Assembly (NCBI GenBank): GCA_033807775.1 | Contig: CM066317.1 | Location: 10,747,870-10,811,869 of the forward strand | DNA from: Saussurea involucrata | Taxonomy: Eukaryota; Streptophyta; Magnoliopsida; Asterales; Asteraceae | DNA: 64,000 bases | Reading direction: 5' to 3' | Shown: positions 47,201 through 57,315 of the stretch, piece after piece | How the letters are laid out: every line of letters starts with the position of its first letter | Numbering within the stretch: position 1 is the stretch's first letter | Program-made: the position numbers and the translations under genes | Notes under the pieces: model-generated | Told to the model about the DNA's origin: nothing | Databases searched by the model: none | The model's input: only the letters and a program-made list of their open reading frames with translations

Positions 47201-47474
47201 ACTACTAGACTATGATCTTCAGCTCTCCAAAATTCCAATCTATTGCGACAGCACAAGTGCCATCGCTATAGCAAACAATCCAGTGCTACACTCAAAGACA
47301 AAACACATAGAAATCAGATATCATTTTATCAGAGATCATGTGATGAATGGTGATATAGAACTTCATTTTATCCCAACTGATTATCAGTTAGCTGATTTGT
47401 TTACCAAACCTCTTGATGAGACAAGATTCAACTTTCTCATCAGCGAGCTTGGAATGCTGAACTTTGAAGGATAA
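44196..47474 (+). CDS. pol: Copia pol: protease, integrase, reverse transcriptase, RNase H
   Basis: An uninterrupted frame of about 1090 codons. No ATG marks the start, so it is probably made from gag-pol RNA. Protease: WYLDSGCSRHMTG near residue 10. Pre-integrase H-H-C-C: WLWHKRLSHL and CSACEKGKQT (about 135-180). Integrase core: HMDLFGP, RSDHGTEF and NGVAERRNRT with the D, D, E residues. Reverse transcriptase: KNKWV-like GTKWVYRNKL, MDVKSAFLNG and the YVDD box near residue 778. RNase H: TAYSDSDFAGC near 940 and CDSTSAIAIA. All catalytic motifs are present and the length is complete, so it may be active. Confidence 0.95.
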   Translation: MQVKKGIWYLDSGCSRHMTGKKSLLAEYKEEKGPSVTFGGNGKGHTRGYGVLSNGTTSFRRVAYVEGLKHNLLSISQLCDMDNKVIFTKESCFVSDKKEKIALSGYRLENVYVINMDSTTTENSCFFSKASSDVNWLWHKRLSHLNFKTLNTLSSKELVIGLPQHSYAKESLCSACEKGKQTKASFKSKQVSSVSSPLQLLHMDLFGPVNKQSIAGKKYTLVIVDEFSRYTWVMFLRSKSDTPEELITFVRKMETLNNMTVRSIRSDHGTEFKNSSLDSFLESKGISHNFSSVRTPQQNGVAERRNRTIIEAARSMLSDSHLPTQFWAEAVNTACFTQNRSLIVKRFKKTAYELFHGRKPSISFLHIFGCQCFILNNRDALGKFDPKADDGIFLGYSSVSKAFRVFNRRRQSVEETIHVTFDESRSANSKPNADTEELNQWMFSHLGDSEDVPTPHAHTVENDGPSIIPNMQNSEAETSWVSAVPINTIPAVDPNVSEIPSISQQSVNEVTNANIPLLADNPEVAEASSSVSPVQIESATHAPAQRWTVNHPIDQILGDPNAGIQTRRSAGNICLFVNFISLTEPKKIDDALRDPNWVSAMQEELTEFERNKVWKLVRRPTDKTVIGTKWVYRNKLDEHGTVTRNKARLVAQGYRQEEGIDYDETFAPVARLESIRLFLAFVVHKNFTVHQMDVKSAFLNGKLNEEVYVEQPPGFSDPKRSGYVYKLDKALYGLKQVPRAWYDTLSTYLHIEKFERGKIDKTLFFRKVKGHIILVQIYVDDIIFGSTNPELCTRFADRMEDEYKMSMMGELTYFLGLQIKQIEKGTFINQGKYVKDMLKKFDLTESSAMKTPMAPPLILDKDTKGVPVNVTLYRGMIGSLLYLTASRPDIMFATCLCARYQAEPKISHMKAVKRIFRYLKGTANLGLWYPKDSGFDLTAYSDSDFAGCKMDRKSTTGGCQLLGGKLVSWTSKKQNSVSTSTAEAEYVAAGSCCSQVLWMRNQLLDYDLQLSKIPIYCDSTSAIAIANNPVLHSKTKHIEIRYHFIRDHVMNGDIELHFIPTDYQLADLFTKPLDETRFNFLISELGMLNFEG

Positions 47475-47810
47475 AATCTTCAGCGGTTCACATTTAATCA
47501 GCGATACGTTTATACATTCTTGTATAGGCTTCGGGATAAAATCAACTTTTATAATCCATTTCATCATCTTCTCTCTGAATAAATTTGGTTAAACTGATAT
47601 CCAGGTATGTTTTCTCTCCCTGACAATCGCATGTAAATGCAAGATTTCAAAATAAATTGCATCGCTGAATATCTCTTCCTTAACAGCGATATTTTGAAAA
47701 TTCCTTAAACCTTCACTGATATTTCTATTCAGTGCTTCATGTTTTTTTAAAGAGTCCCTGAGTTTTTTTTTTAAACCTCAGAGACATCCTAAAAGAATGT
47801 GAAAGGACGG
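47475..47810. other. Copia pol-to-third-gene spacer
   Basis: Non-coding. A phrase TTGTATAGGCTTCGGGATAAAATC near 47520 (split: TTGTATAGGC-TTCGGGA) echoes the LTR end TTGTATAGGCCTTTCGGGA. Confidence 0.6.
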
Positions 47811-47972
47811 TTGTGACGTCATTGCAACGGATAACACTCGGCACAATTTCTTTCCGACACACGTTTGCACGTTTTGTTCAAACTTCCAATCAAATGCAAA
47901 CACGTGTCCGTGTCATGATGAAAACCTTTTCCCGCTCAAGGTTTTCTCTCTCTAAAAATCCCTATATAAACA
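47811..47972 (+). promoter_or_regulatory. Internal promoter of the Copia third gene
   Basis: TGACGTCA (47814-47821, bZIP-type palindrome), the G-box CACGTG (47901-47906) and TATATAAA (47963-47970) stand in the order and spacing of a plant pol II promoter. The third gene's leader follows. This is independent of the LTR promoter. The assignment is from motifs only. Confidence 0.6.
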
Positions 47973-48094
47973 ACTCTTGGTTTATATTTGTCTTTTACGC
48001 GAACAATCTTTCTCCGCAAGAAAAGAATTCTCTGTTGCATTTGTGCTCTCAAAAACCTCAAGAACTGTTCATCATCTTGGTATTCAACTTCAAG

Positions 48095-48480
48095 GTTAAT
48101 ATGTTCTTATTTTTTATCAAATGCGTATAACTTGTTTTCGATCTTCTCTTTGTTTTAACAAGATCAAACAAAAGAACTTTTTAAAATAAAATCATTTCTT
48201 TCATGGTTTTATGAACACAACCATTTCATGGTTGTTCTTCAAGTTTTAAATCTAAATCTTAAACTTGTTCTTCATTCGTATCCATTTTTCTTTTAGAAAC
48301 TGGAATACAATATTTTATGGGTTTTACTTTTCTTTTAAAATCAAGAAAAACCCTAATCTTCATTAAGACATTTTTTTGTCTGAATGAAATGGACAAGATT
48401 CGAAAAATCTTAACGGAAATTTCTTTCCACATTATGATAATTCTTATCTGTTAACATCTTTGGTTGAACTGATAATACAG
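48095..48480 (+). other. Leader intron of the Copia third gene
   Basis: Donor CAAG-GTTAATATG at 48095 and acceptor GATAATACAG ending at 48480, four bases before the ATG at 48485. The segment is T-rich as plant leader introns are, and it includes stops in all frames. Confidence 0.5.
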
Positions 48481-48484
48481 TGAT

Positions 48485-51400
48485 ATGGCATCTTCAAAGC
48501 TGAATGTTACCGCTGAATCCATCTCCACTGACTCTGAGGAAATGGAAATCTTCAAAGCCCCCCAGGTGAAGTTCGAGCTGGATCAACTCGATTGGACTAA
48601 GGCCAACAACCTCTCAGCTCTTCTCGAGTTTCCTCCTCGGAAGCAAGTATCACATCTGGACGATGCTGTAAATTTTCTGAAGAACAGCCCTATCTACACA
48701 GCCCTGACCATAACACCTCCTGCCAGTCAGCGGCTCTTATCCCAGTTCTGGTACTCTGCCAGACACACTGAGCTACCCTCTGCCAAAGATCCATCCAAAA
48801 CCATAGACTGCATACTCAGCGATACTGAGTATGGCACCATCAAGATCACACCCGCAATTATCCGCAAAGCCCTAAACTTCCCAAATGCCTCCAAAGAAAA
48901 ACCCTTCATTCCATTCCCTGACCACAAAAAGCATGCTGACAGAGAAGCAATCATTGCTTTCCTTGACGCAATGGGTTATATCTGGGATATTGGAAGGGAC
49001 AAGAAGCCTGAGAAGAAACTGACGCTGATAAAGAAATCCAAGATGCCCAGCGAGATGAATTTCATCTTCGCTCACCTGATCAGCTGCATGACAGCGAAAT
49101 CCGGATCTTCTGATCAAGCCGCCCAACCTCAGCAGTCCATGGGATACGCACTGCTGAAAGGTCTAAATATTGACTGGGCCTCCATTATTTATGAAGACCT
49201 GATTCAACGTGTCGATTCTGCCGCTGACAGACCAGCATGGGTTCCTTACCCACGATTCATCAGCGCCATCTTTCAATATGGCCTGAAGGACAGCTATCCT
49301 GAAGAGGGTGATCTGAAACTTTCTCAGATTGGCCCTAAGGTTCTCGACTTCAAGCCTGTCGCCAATAAGGTACGTCTCTCTACTCTTCTCACTCTTCTAA
49401 ATTCTCCGCTTTCTGTGGCTCCTTCAGCGACTATACCAATCGCTGATACCCCGGCCACAACATCCTCTCCTTATAAGAAAAGGAAACCCTCTCACACCCA
49501 ACTTGATTCCAAAAGGATCAAGAAAACCAAGGAGCAACCCCAGCAATTCCATGCTGAAGACTCCTCAGCTCATTCTGAAGAGCTGAAGGAAAGTTCCGTG
49601 GTACGCTCTGCCACACCCGTGCAAGCCATCCCTCCAATCCAGACTTCAGCGTCTCCAAACGCTGAGGTTAGAAACTTGGAAACTACCCAACCTCCCTCGG
49701 TCTCTCAAAAGACTGATGAAGTGATTGTCAGCGATTCCAACGCTGAACTCAGAACCCGAACCCCAATCTTAACCTTCGCTTCTCCCTCCACTCACTTGGA
49801 CACTCCTCCAGCGAACACTGGAGATGCCATCATTCCAGAAGCCGCCGCTGATGCTTCTCAACTAATGATGAAGAAAGGACCTGCAGAGTTCACCATACCT
49901 CACCGTACTTTCGAAGAGGATATGGAACACTACTCAGGAACCTGCAACTTCGACGAGTTCATCAATCCTCCTGCAGGTACTAATCCCACCTTAAACACTG
50001 TAACTAAACCTGAAACTTCTGAGCTTTCATTTGTTCACAAGTACTTATATGTTACAGGTCCTAATTTGGGAGACATCAACGCCTCGCTGAAGTCCGTGGA
50101 AACAAAGCTGTCCAGTCTCACCACCACACTCTCCAACAACTCAACAGCTGTAACAAACGCTGGAGAGAACTTGACAAAGCTGACAACGGTGGTGGAGAAG
50201 AAAGCTTCCACTGAAGACATCAAGAGTCTTGATAAGACGCTCAGCGATTTTGCCAAGGTGCTCTGTGACATCTACACTGACTACACAAGCCTCAAAACAT
50301 CAGTTTCGACCATGTCCAGCGAAGTAACAACGCTGAAGACATCAGTTGAAAAACTCGAGGGTGATATGTCAGAGGTCAAGACTGACTTAGGCTCTGTAAA
50401 GACCGACGTTAGCTCTATGAAGACGATGATCGAGACGCTGGTAAACAAGGCAAATAGTACAGCTCCTGCTCCTGCCCCTGTCCCTATTCTGGAATCTTTC
50501 ACAGAGGAGGATCGCACAGAGCTGAGGAAAATCACGCCTGCTATTTCTGGCCTAGAAGACAGAATAGCAAAGCTTGAAGGTTGTGTGAAAATCTCTGGCC
50601 CAGAAGACAGAGATAACACCAATGATGAGTCTGCCCATTCCTCCCCCAGTCATCATGATAAAGAGGGGGAGAAGAGCGTTGAACATTCCAAGGAGAAAAG
50701 CGCTGAAGATCTTGAGAAAAGCGCTGAAGATCTGAACAACAAAAGCGCTGAAGACCTTTCCCATGATGAATCTATCAGGGGAGAGAGGAATGAAGATCTG
50801 GCCGCTGGACCTCAGGGAGATGAAAACCCTGAGGGAACCGAGAAGCTCGCCTCTGTATCTGAGGGGGAGCAACTCGAAGAAGATGCTGAGAATTCCGAAG
50901 CAGAAGAAGATGAAGACATCGACATCCCTGACGACAAACCATCCTTCTCTCCAAGAAAGGATGATGATGATGATGAAGATGACGATGATTTCTTTATCGT
51001 CAAACCTGCCCCAAGGATCAAAGCTCTTAAAGGAATCTCAATAAAAGAACCATCAGGGGAGAAGACAAAGACAAAGCCCTCAGCCTCTGGCGCTGAGAAA
51101 AGCAAAGACAAAGGCCTCGCTGAAGATGAAAATCTAGCGATTCTCTTTGAAAAGCCGGTTTGTCAGGTAAACTAAATCTTTACTTTTTCCTTCCCTGAAC
51201 TTCTCAACAACTCACTAAGTTCTCCAAACCTATATACACATCCACATTATTTTTTCTATCTTTTCTACCCAAGTCCTTCTACCCAATTCTTATCTGTAAG
51301 ATCGCTGCTTTTCAGCTAGTCCTCTCCCCTGTTTGAGGATGTCGCTGAAGGTTCTACTGTTGCGACTTCACAAATAAAGCCAGCTGATGCTGATGAAATA

Positions 51401-52576
51401 ATCCCAGTCTTGGATTTAATCTCTGAGACTGATGAACCAGAAGAACAACCTCTCTTGCACAATAAGAGACCTTCCTCAGTTCCTCAAAGGCTGAGTGAAG
51501 AAGATCAAAAGAGAAGAGAAGAAATAATAAAGCGATTCGAGGATCAGCGAATCATTCTAAGGCGTGATCAACTGCCTTCAGTTCCTCCTAAGTTCAGAAT
51601 TTCAAAAGCTGAATATCAGGACCACCTTAGAGCTGAACGCCTCATTGCTGAAAGAAAGGAAGCTGAAGAGAAAGACAGAGAATACGCCATCAAGCTCACT
51701 CAAGAATCTGTCAAAGACCCCAAGCTGAAGCGTGTTCCCATTCAAATCCAACGAAAGCTGTGGGAAGAAGCCCAGAAGATCGTGGAAAAGAAAACTGAAG
51801 TTTCTCAGACCACCTTGATCTGGTGTAAAGAGAAAATTCACTTCAGATATCGTCCAGCGAAGATCAACAAGGTATTCATCTCTGGAAGAACATCTATCGG
51901 AGTACCTATTGTTGACATCAAACTGTTCAGAGAAGATGGCACATCTGAAACCTTTCGCGCTGACACTGTAAAAAGGTATGGTCTCTCTGAATGGCTGGAG
52001 ATGAGGTTAGCTATCCAACCATCACAATCTAAGTACAAGAATCATTTCGAAAAGCTGATAAACAGACAGATCGACTTGATATCTTCTTGTGTGGATATTC
52101 CTCATGTTCCTGATCTAAAGCCGAAAAGAAAAAGAGGTTCTCCAAGGAAGAAACGTCAAGATTCAAACTCAGGACCTGTCATACGAAATGAAACTGGAAT
52201 TGGTTTCTCTCGCGCTGAAGTACTTGGTCCTGATCCTGATCTATCCGCCCTTGACATCTCTTTGCCACCATATGAACTTTTCGTCCCTGGTAAAGTCATC
52301 AGTAATCCTTATGGAATATTCTTTCTTGACTACGACGGACGTAAATGCTTTCAACGGATCGTTGAGCTCCCAATCACTCCAATCGAACAGCTCAGAGATC
52401 TTATCTACTGGTGTGACTTCAGAAAGGACATTCAGGCACGACACCTAAAACCCTTGATCTTTCAAGAAGCGCTGAAGAAAAGAAAACAAGGTGTAACGGT
52501 TCCTGACTGGATGATTCCCACTGAAAAGACGACCCTTGATGAACTTCTCATTAAGGAAGAACCTTTTGAAAACTGA
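48485..52576 (+). CDS. Copia third gene (env-position protein), two coding exons
   Basis: Exon 1 is 48485-51166 and exon 2 is 51320-52576. The 153-bp intron (GTAAAC...CTAG) keeps phase 0. The product is about 1310 residues. Residues about 10-300 form a globular domain (LLSQFWYSARHTELPSAKDP, KITPAIIRKALNFP) similar in style to proteins of unknown function in other plant retroelements. A Pro/Ser/Thr-rich stretch follows, then a heptad coiled coil at about 540-660 (LKTSVSTMSSEVTTLKTSVE), an acidic tail with DDDDEDDDD, and in exon 2 a charged part ending in another folded-looking region (YGIFFLDYDGRKCFQRIVEL). SIRE elements carry an env-like ORF here, but I see no signal peptide or membrane segment. 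The role is unknown. Confidence 0.82.
51167..51319 (+). other. Coding intron of the Copia third gene
   Basis: The donor CAG-GTAAAC follows ...KPVCQ, and the acceptor TTTTCAGCTAG precedes SSPLFEDVAEG. The alternative acceptor four bases earlier would put TAG in frame, so the CTAG acceptor is preferred. Confidence 0.7.
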
Positions 52577-52842
52577 TATAATCTCCTTTTTCTCTATTGT
52601 ATCAGTTATCCTTCTGTACTTGTAATTTATTTCGCTTGTACTTGTAATCTTTATGTTCTTCATTGTTACCTGATTCAAAGATTTAAAGAAAGATTTCAGC
52701 GAATGTACTTTACTCCATCAGTACTGAAAAGATCCCAGAAAACAGTAAAAGGGACAAATATTTTATGAGTTCTTTTTATCCTTATGTTTTCATTAAATAG
52801 CAATTTTCTTTGTTGCTATGTCATAATCAAATAGGGGGAGAT
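52577..52842. promoter_or_regulatory. Copia 3' UTR and polypurine tract
   Basis: Non-coding DNA ending in ATAGGGGGAGAT (52831-52842) directly before the 3' LTR. The tract is the plus-strand primer. No hairpin precedes it, unlike in A, C, D and F. Confidence 0.85.
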
Positions 52843-53807
52843 TGTTGATCCAAACCCTCAGTGATTTGATAATGACCCTCTCTTAAATACTTAGTGAAAA
52901 TTGTATGTAAACAATATGTATCAGAGTTTCACTATCGCTGATAAGTACTAAGATCTTACAGTACCGCTGATAGGAACTCTCGCTCTTTAAATTAAACATT
53001 CAGCGAACACTGTTCACCATAATGCGCTGAGTCTGTTCAGTCCTTATGGTGATCGCTGATAAGTTAGTTGTTTACTTATAATCCCTGAAGACAAGTTTCA
53101 CGTCAACAAAGGTTCTACGCTGAAGTCGAAGATCAAGCTCAAGAACCAGCGACAAGTCTACTAATGAACTGATGCGGATCAGCGAAGACTCAGATTTGTC
53201 CACTCAACGTGAAGTATCAAGTACAAGACTTCAGCTATCGCTGAACTTTATCATTCGCTGAATAGTAAATGATAATCGCTGAATCAACGAAAGCTGATCA
53301 TGAAGTCCTCCGTACAAAGTACTTTTGTCTTAACCTCCCTTGCACGCCACCGTACGAAATGTCAGAAAAGAACCTCCGAAAATCTGAGATCGTACAACCA
53401 CTCTGATACTACACTGTTCATTCATGTGGCTACTAAGGTTGTCAACAAATGTCAATGACATGCAACCAATCCGCTGATGACACGTGTAAAGTGTATACTG
53501 AATTGCATTAAATGCATGCAGTATATAAAGAGATGAACTCACTTCATTTGAAGTAACTTGAACTCTGGACAAGTTCAAATCTCTCTCAAGATAGGATTTT
53601 ATTAGTAATCTCCATATCCTTCTTAGTGCAAGAAACCTTAGTGTTCCAACTTGTTTAGATTTAGGTTTATCCTTAATCTTGTTTCCGCAACAAGCTGTAA
53701 ATTGTTAATGATTTATCAATAAACAATTTAGAAAAGTAAAATAGCGTGTTTGTATTCAACCCCCCCCCCCCCTTCTACAAACTTGTATAGGCCTTTCGGG
53801 ACCAACA
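52843..53807 (+). repeat. Copia 3' LTR
   Basis: It differs from the 5' LTR at about five bases (for example GATCC/GATCT at the start, TCGCTGATA/TCGTTGATA), a 2-base deletion in TTGAACTCTGG and the length of the C-run. Confidence 0.93.
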
Positions 53808-54015
53808 GCGTGCTGCTATCATGCGACGACACCTGCTAGGAAAAGACCCTCTTGCTTTGGCGAAGGAGGAGTTGGACACCTATCTGAATGGCGTTGGGAC
53901 CGAGAGAGATCTTGACTTAGATGATGAGAAAGATGTCGAAGAAGAGATGGCAGGCGAAAACCTTCTGGATGGGACTTCGGGCACGAATGCAACGGATGTT
54001 CCTTCTTTAGTTTAA

Positions 54016-54662
54016 GAATTTTCTCTTTCTTTTTTGTTTTACTGCTCGACCGTTGGTGGTCGAGCGCGTTTTTGACAATTTTTCTGATGAATGCACTTTT
54101 TTTTATTTGAACTTTATTGGTAAACAACTATCACGTCGATTGAACATAAGATACATAGAAATCATGCGACCAAGGCACTTATAAAATATGAGAACATACG
54201 ATCAAAGCATCCATACAGGGTATAAGAAAGAAAAAAATAAGGCATTCATTTAGAATGTATGCTAATCAAACACCAATACATGTGACTAAGGTATTTATTC
54301 AAAACGCGAAGCCGTCTATGCGATCGTGCGACCAAGTCGTTCGACTAGCTGTAAGGTGTGATCAAGTCATAGACCTGATTGTCTATGTCGTGCGATCCTG
54401 CGATAAAACGATGTCGAGGGTTGGTCGTTGGCTCACCAATGACCCTCCGATGCTTAAGTCAGTAGCTGTTTGTGAGAAAAATTTGTATGGAAAAGAGTTA
54501 GAAATCATACATTTCTTCTTCATGGGGTATTGCCCCCTGTCATTTATTATCCTACTCTTTTTGGAAAGAAAGATAGGTTTTAAATGACAGGACGACACGA
54601 CGGTCCGATGAGATACTGTCTGTGATTGATCATGTCGTCGTACGACAGGGCACCATAGCGAC
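54016..54662. other. Non-coding link of element D with hairpin and internal G-tract
   Basis: It is colinear with 31303-31864 of C (AAGTCATAGACCTGAT, GTCGTGCGA). On the minus strand, CCTGTCATTTA-type arms 54581-54591 and 54536-54546 form an 11-bp perfect hairpin with a 34-nt loop, leading into GGGGGCAAT. The arm sequence differs from C, but the design is the same. Confidence 0.7.
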
Positions 54663-54670
54663 GTTTCAAC

Positions 54671-55388
54671 TAGGGGTGAACATGGTACGATACCATGTTT
54701 TTTTCCATATACCATGTACCAACCAATTATAATTGGTACACATAATCTTATACCATGTACCAACCAATTATACTTGGTACCAACTAGATTGGTACCAAAT
54801 TTTTTCGGTTGGTACATGTTGGTACGGTTTTGTACCAACATCTCAAAAATTGAATTATGAATTAATTAGATTGACATCTTTACCAACTAGATCTAGATGC
54901 ACTAAACATGTCGAACATTAATAATTGTTGATATGCGTTGTACCATTCAAATAATCTTCATATAACACAAATATTCACTAATAGTTTAATACAAACGACA
55001 AATAAGAAGCGAGAATGGACCATGAAGAGTGGAGATGTAGGCGAATTATCAAAGTTATTAAGGATAAACGAATGAATTCAATCAAGTTCTATATATCAAT
55101 TTGTATTACAATTTAACAAAACGTAAAACAAGATAATTTAACATTTTATAAATCAAAATATGTTGTATTATTGTTAAACATTAATTAATAAATATTTAGA
55201 AAAATAAGTCGGTACGGTACGGTATTACCGTGGTACACGACTTCTAATACCACGTACCAACCAAGTTTAAATAGTTGGTACGGTATACCAATCAATTAGG
55301 TCGGTACCAACTAAATTGATACCAATTAAATTGGTACGGTTGGTACGATAATTGGTTGGTTTGTCTCGGTACAAAATTGACACCCCTA
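54671..55388. mobile_element. hAT MITE with GGTACCA-type words
   Basis: The termini TAGGGGTGAACATGG and TTGACACCCCTA are flanked by perfect 8-bp repeats GTTTCAAC (54663-54670, 55389-55396). The 718-bp unit encodes nothing and has many TTGGTAC/GTACCAA words at both ends, likely subterminal transposase sites. It lies in the D link region. Confidence 0.9.
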
Positions 55389-55396
55389 GTTTCAAC

Positions 55397-57214
55397 TCAT
55401 TCTCGATCTTCAGGGTTCCCAATGGCGTAGGGGATTTTAATTGACAACTTTTGCATGCTCGGGAGTCGACGGTCGATGGCTGTTAATAACGACATTATCA
55501 ATAATATCTTTGAGATTGCCTTGTGGAACATGATATGCCAATTCCTTCTTGAGTGCGATACAATCATCTGTCGCATGACCATGGTCGACGTGGAAGTCGC
55601 AACACTTTGATTTATCCTTCTTAGCATCGTCCAAGTCAGACTTCTTCGGCCACCGGATGGTTGCTTGGGTGGTCTTCAGAGCTTCGACTAAGTCTTTAGC
55701 TGACCCTTTGAACCCATAGGAGAAGATCTTGGGATACACTGGGAATTTAGTCGCGGTTTTAGCTTCTGCCTTCGTCTTGAAACGAACGTTTGAAATCTGA
55801 CGCGCTGGCTCTATTCTGGATATGGCTTTCGGCTTGAATTCTGGCTTCTTGACACCTAACGGATTCTTGTCGTCAGTGTGTTTGCGACGAAAGGCTGCGT
55901 CATCTTCGACCCTCATATATGCTAAGGTTCGAGCTTGGACGTCTTCGAAAGTCTCTGGGGATACTTGGTCAGATCGATATATAAACCTGAACTATCGTCT
56001 AGACCACGCTTATAAGCTTCAATCGCAGTTTTGATGTCACAATTGCGGATACTGATCATTTCGGCATTGAATCTATTGAAATAACTTCGAATAGACTCAT
56101 TGGTCTTCTGCACGACATAGTACAGATCACTAGTCTGCTTTTCCATCTTACGACTGCTGGCGAATTGCCGGGAGAATTGGTTGACCAATTCGGCGAACGA
56201 CCCGATAGATTTGGGTTTGAGATTGATCAACCATTGGAGAGCTGGACCAGTGAGAGTCGCCCCGAAACTCTTGCACATGCATACTTCCTGGTACATGTGT
56301 GGAATCGAGATTGTCCACATGAGCTGCTTATACTGCGCGACATGCTCGGTTGGATCGGTCACACCCGAATACTTGGAAGTGAAGGCAGGAATGTTATACT
56401 TCTTTGGGACTTCGATGGTGGCGATCTCGTCGATGAAGGGCGACGCCTGATACCCCGAGCGAGGCTCGACGTCGATAGGCACGGCTGCCCCAGGCAACTT
56501 GGCGAGCAAGGACAGGACGCACTCATTTTGGTCTTCTAACATCTTCAAACGCTGGGCAACGGGATCGTTAAGATCAGAATTTGCCCCTGTCGAGGGATTG
56601 GTCCCTGGACTAGTGCCATTACCATGCGACGAACCATTGGTGTCCCCGTTGAACGGGATAAAATATGGCTGCGACCCATAGTGGAATTGCTGCGGTCCAA
56701 TCTGAAACAATTGTGGTCCCTGCTGAAATGGATGCGATCTCTGCTGGAAAGATTGCGATCCTTGCTGGAAAGGTTGTGATCCTTGCTGGAAAGGTTACGA
56801 TCCTTGCTGGAAAGGTTGCGGACCACTTTGGAACGGCTGGAAAAACGGCTGGGATCCATTCTGAAATGGCCGGGCGCCACCTTGCAATGGTTGGGATCCA
56901 TTGTTCAAGGGTGGTGGTCGGATGTGCTGAGGGGGAATCTGCCCAGACTAGGGATTCGGAATGAACGGACCCGGCTGCTGATTCTGCATGAATGGACCTG
57001 GATGCTGATTCTGTGCGAACGGGCCTGGTCCCGGACCTGGATTCTGGATGAATGGTCTAGGACCATTCTGGGGTCCAAAAGGATTCCTTAGCCGCGCGAT
57101 CTCTTCAGCTGCTCTGCGATTCTGCTCTGCCATTGCATTGAGTTGATTCCTGGCAACCTCGAGCTCCTGATACATCTGAGCGACGGCTTGCTGCGGATTT
57201 CCAGGGGCTGCCAT
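55397..57214 (-). pseudogene. gag: Element D gag with protease remnant
   Basis: It starts MAAPGNPQQAVAQMYQELEV after the primer site. The same domains as in C are present: a P/N/Q/G-rich part, the gag core (56600-55990) and the knuckle C-DFHVDHGHATDD-C near 55590. There are three defects: a TAG at 56948, another stop in the 21-bp repeat segment, and a frameshift near 55965, where C reads PPENFEDVRAR. After gag, TPEHAKVVN runs straight into ...AIGNPEDRE, the protease C-terminus, so the protease core with DGG has been deleted. C's independent defects are elsewhere. Confidence 0.87.
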
Positions 57215-57296
57215 TTTCCTGCAACAGAAAATAGAAGAAACTCCTAGAAACTATTAGTAGAATGCACGTTCGTCGAGGATTTTCTATAGATGTAGT

Positions 57297-57314
57297 CCCA
57301 CGGATGGCGCCAAA
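57297..57314 (-). promoter_or_regulatory. Element D primer-binding site region
   Basis: Same sequence as in C, TTTGGCGCCATCCGTGGG, on the minus strand next to the LTR. Confidence 0.75.
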
Positions 57315-57315
57315 C

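Larger units (their letters stand above)
40728..53807 (+). mobile_element. Intact SIRE-like Ty1/Copia retrotransposon with a third gene
   Basis: It is 13.1 kb long, with LTRs at 40728-41694 and 52843-53807 and a GCGTG duplication (40723-40727, 53808-53812). Order: LTR, initiator-Met primer site, gag, pol (protease, integrase, reverse transcriptase, RNase H: Copia order), then a large spliced third gene, polypurine tract AGGGGGAGAT, LTR. Length, gag size and extra 3' gene fit the SIRE/Maximus lineage. By eye the LTRs differ at about five bases plus two small indels in 965 bp, so it is the youngest LTR insertion here. It sits 28 bp from S1 in the D antisense gene. Confidence 0.93.
37501..54015 (+). 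pseudogene. Antisense four-exon gene of element D (aORF), open before two insertions
   Basis: Coding pieces are 37501-38098, 38185-38421, 38502-39079, 39160-39519, 40700-40727 and 53813-54015. The three introns are 86, 80 and 80 bp, GT-AG. S1 and the Copia element, with one target copy each, account for the other gaps. The coding pieces total 2004 nt, exactly 668 codons including TAA, with no stop or shift seen, so the gene was intact until it was hit. Exon 1 holds the Transposase_28-like domain, exon 2 is acidic, exon 3 carries KRTRMS-type basic patches, and exon 4 is a coiled coil (about 39200-39510) with an acidic end. Compared with C, changes are mostly synonymous. Confidence 0.85.

Noticed and set aside
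48485..52576. Retroviral envelope protein
   Set aside because: Position fits SIRE env-like ORFs, but no signal peptide, membrane segment or fusion-like region is seen.
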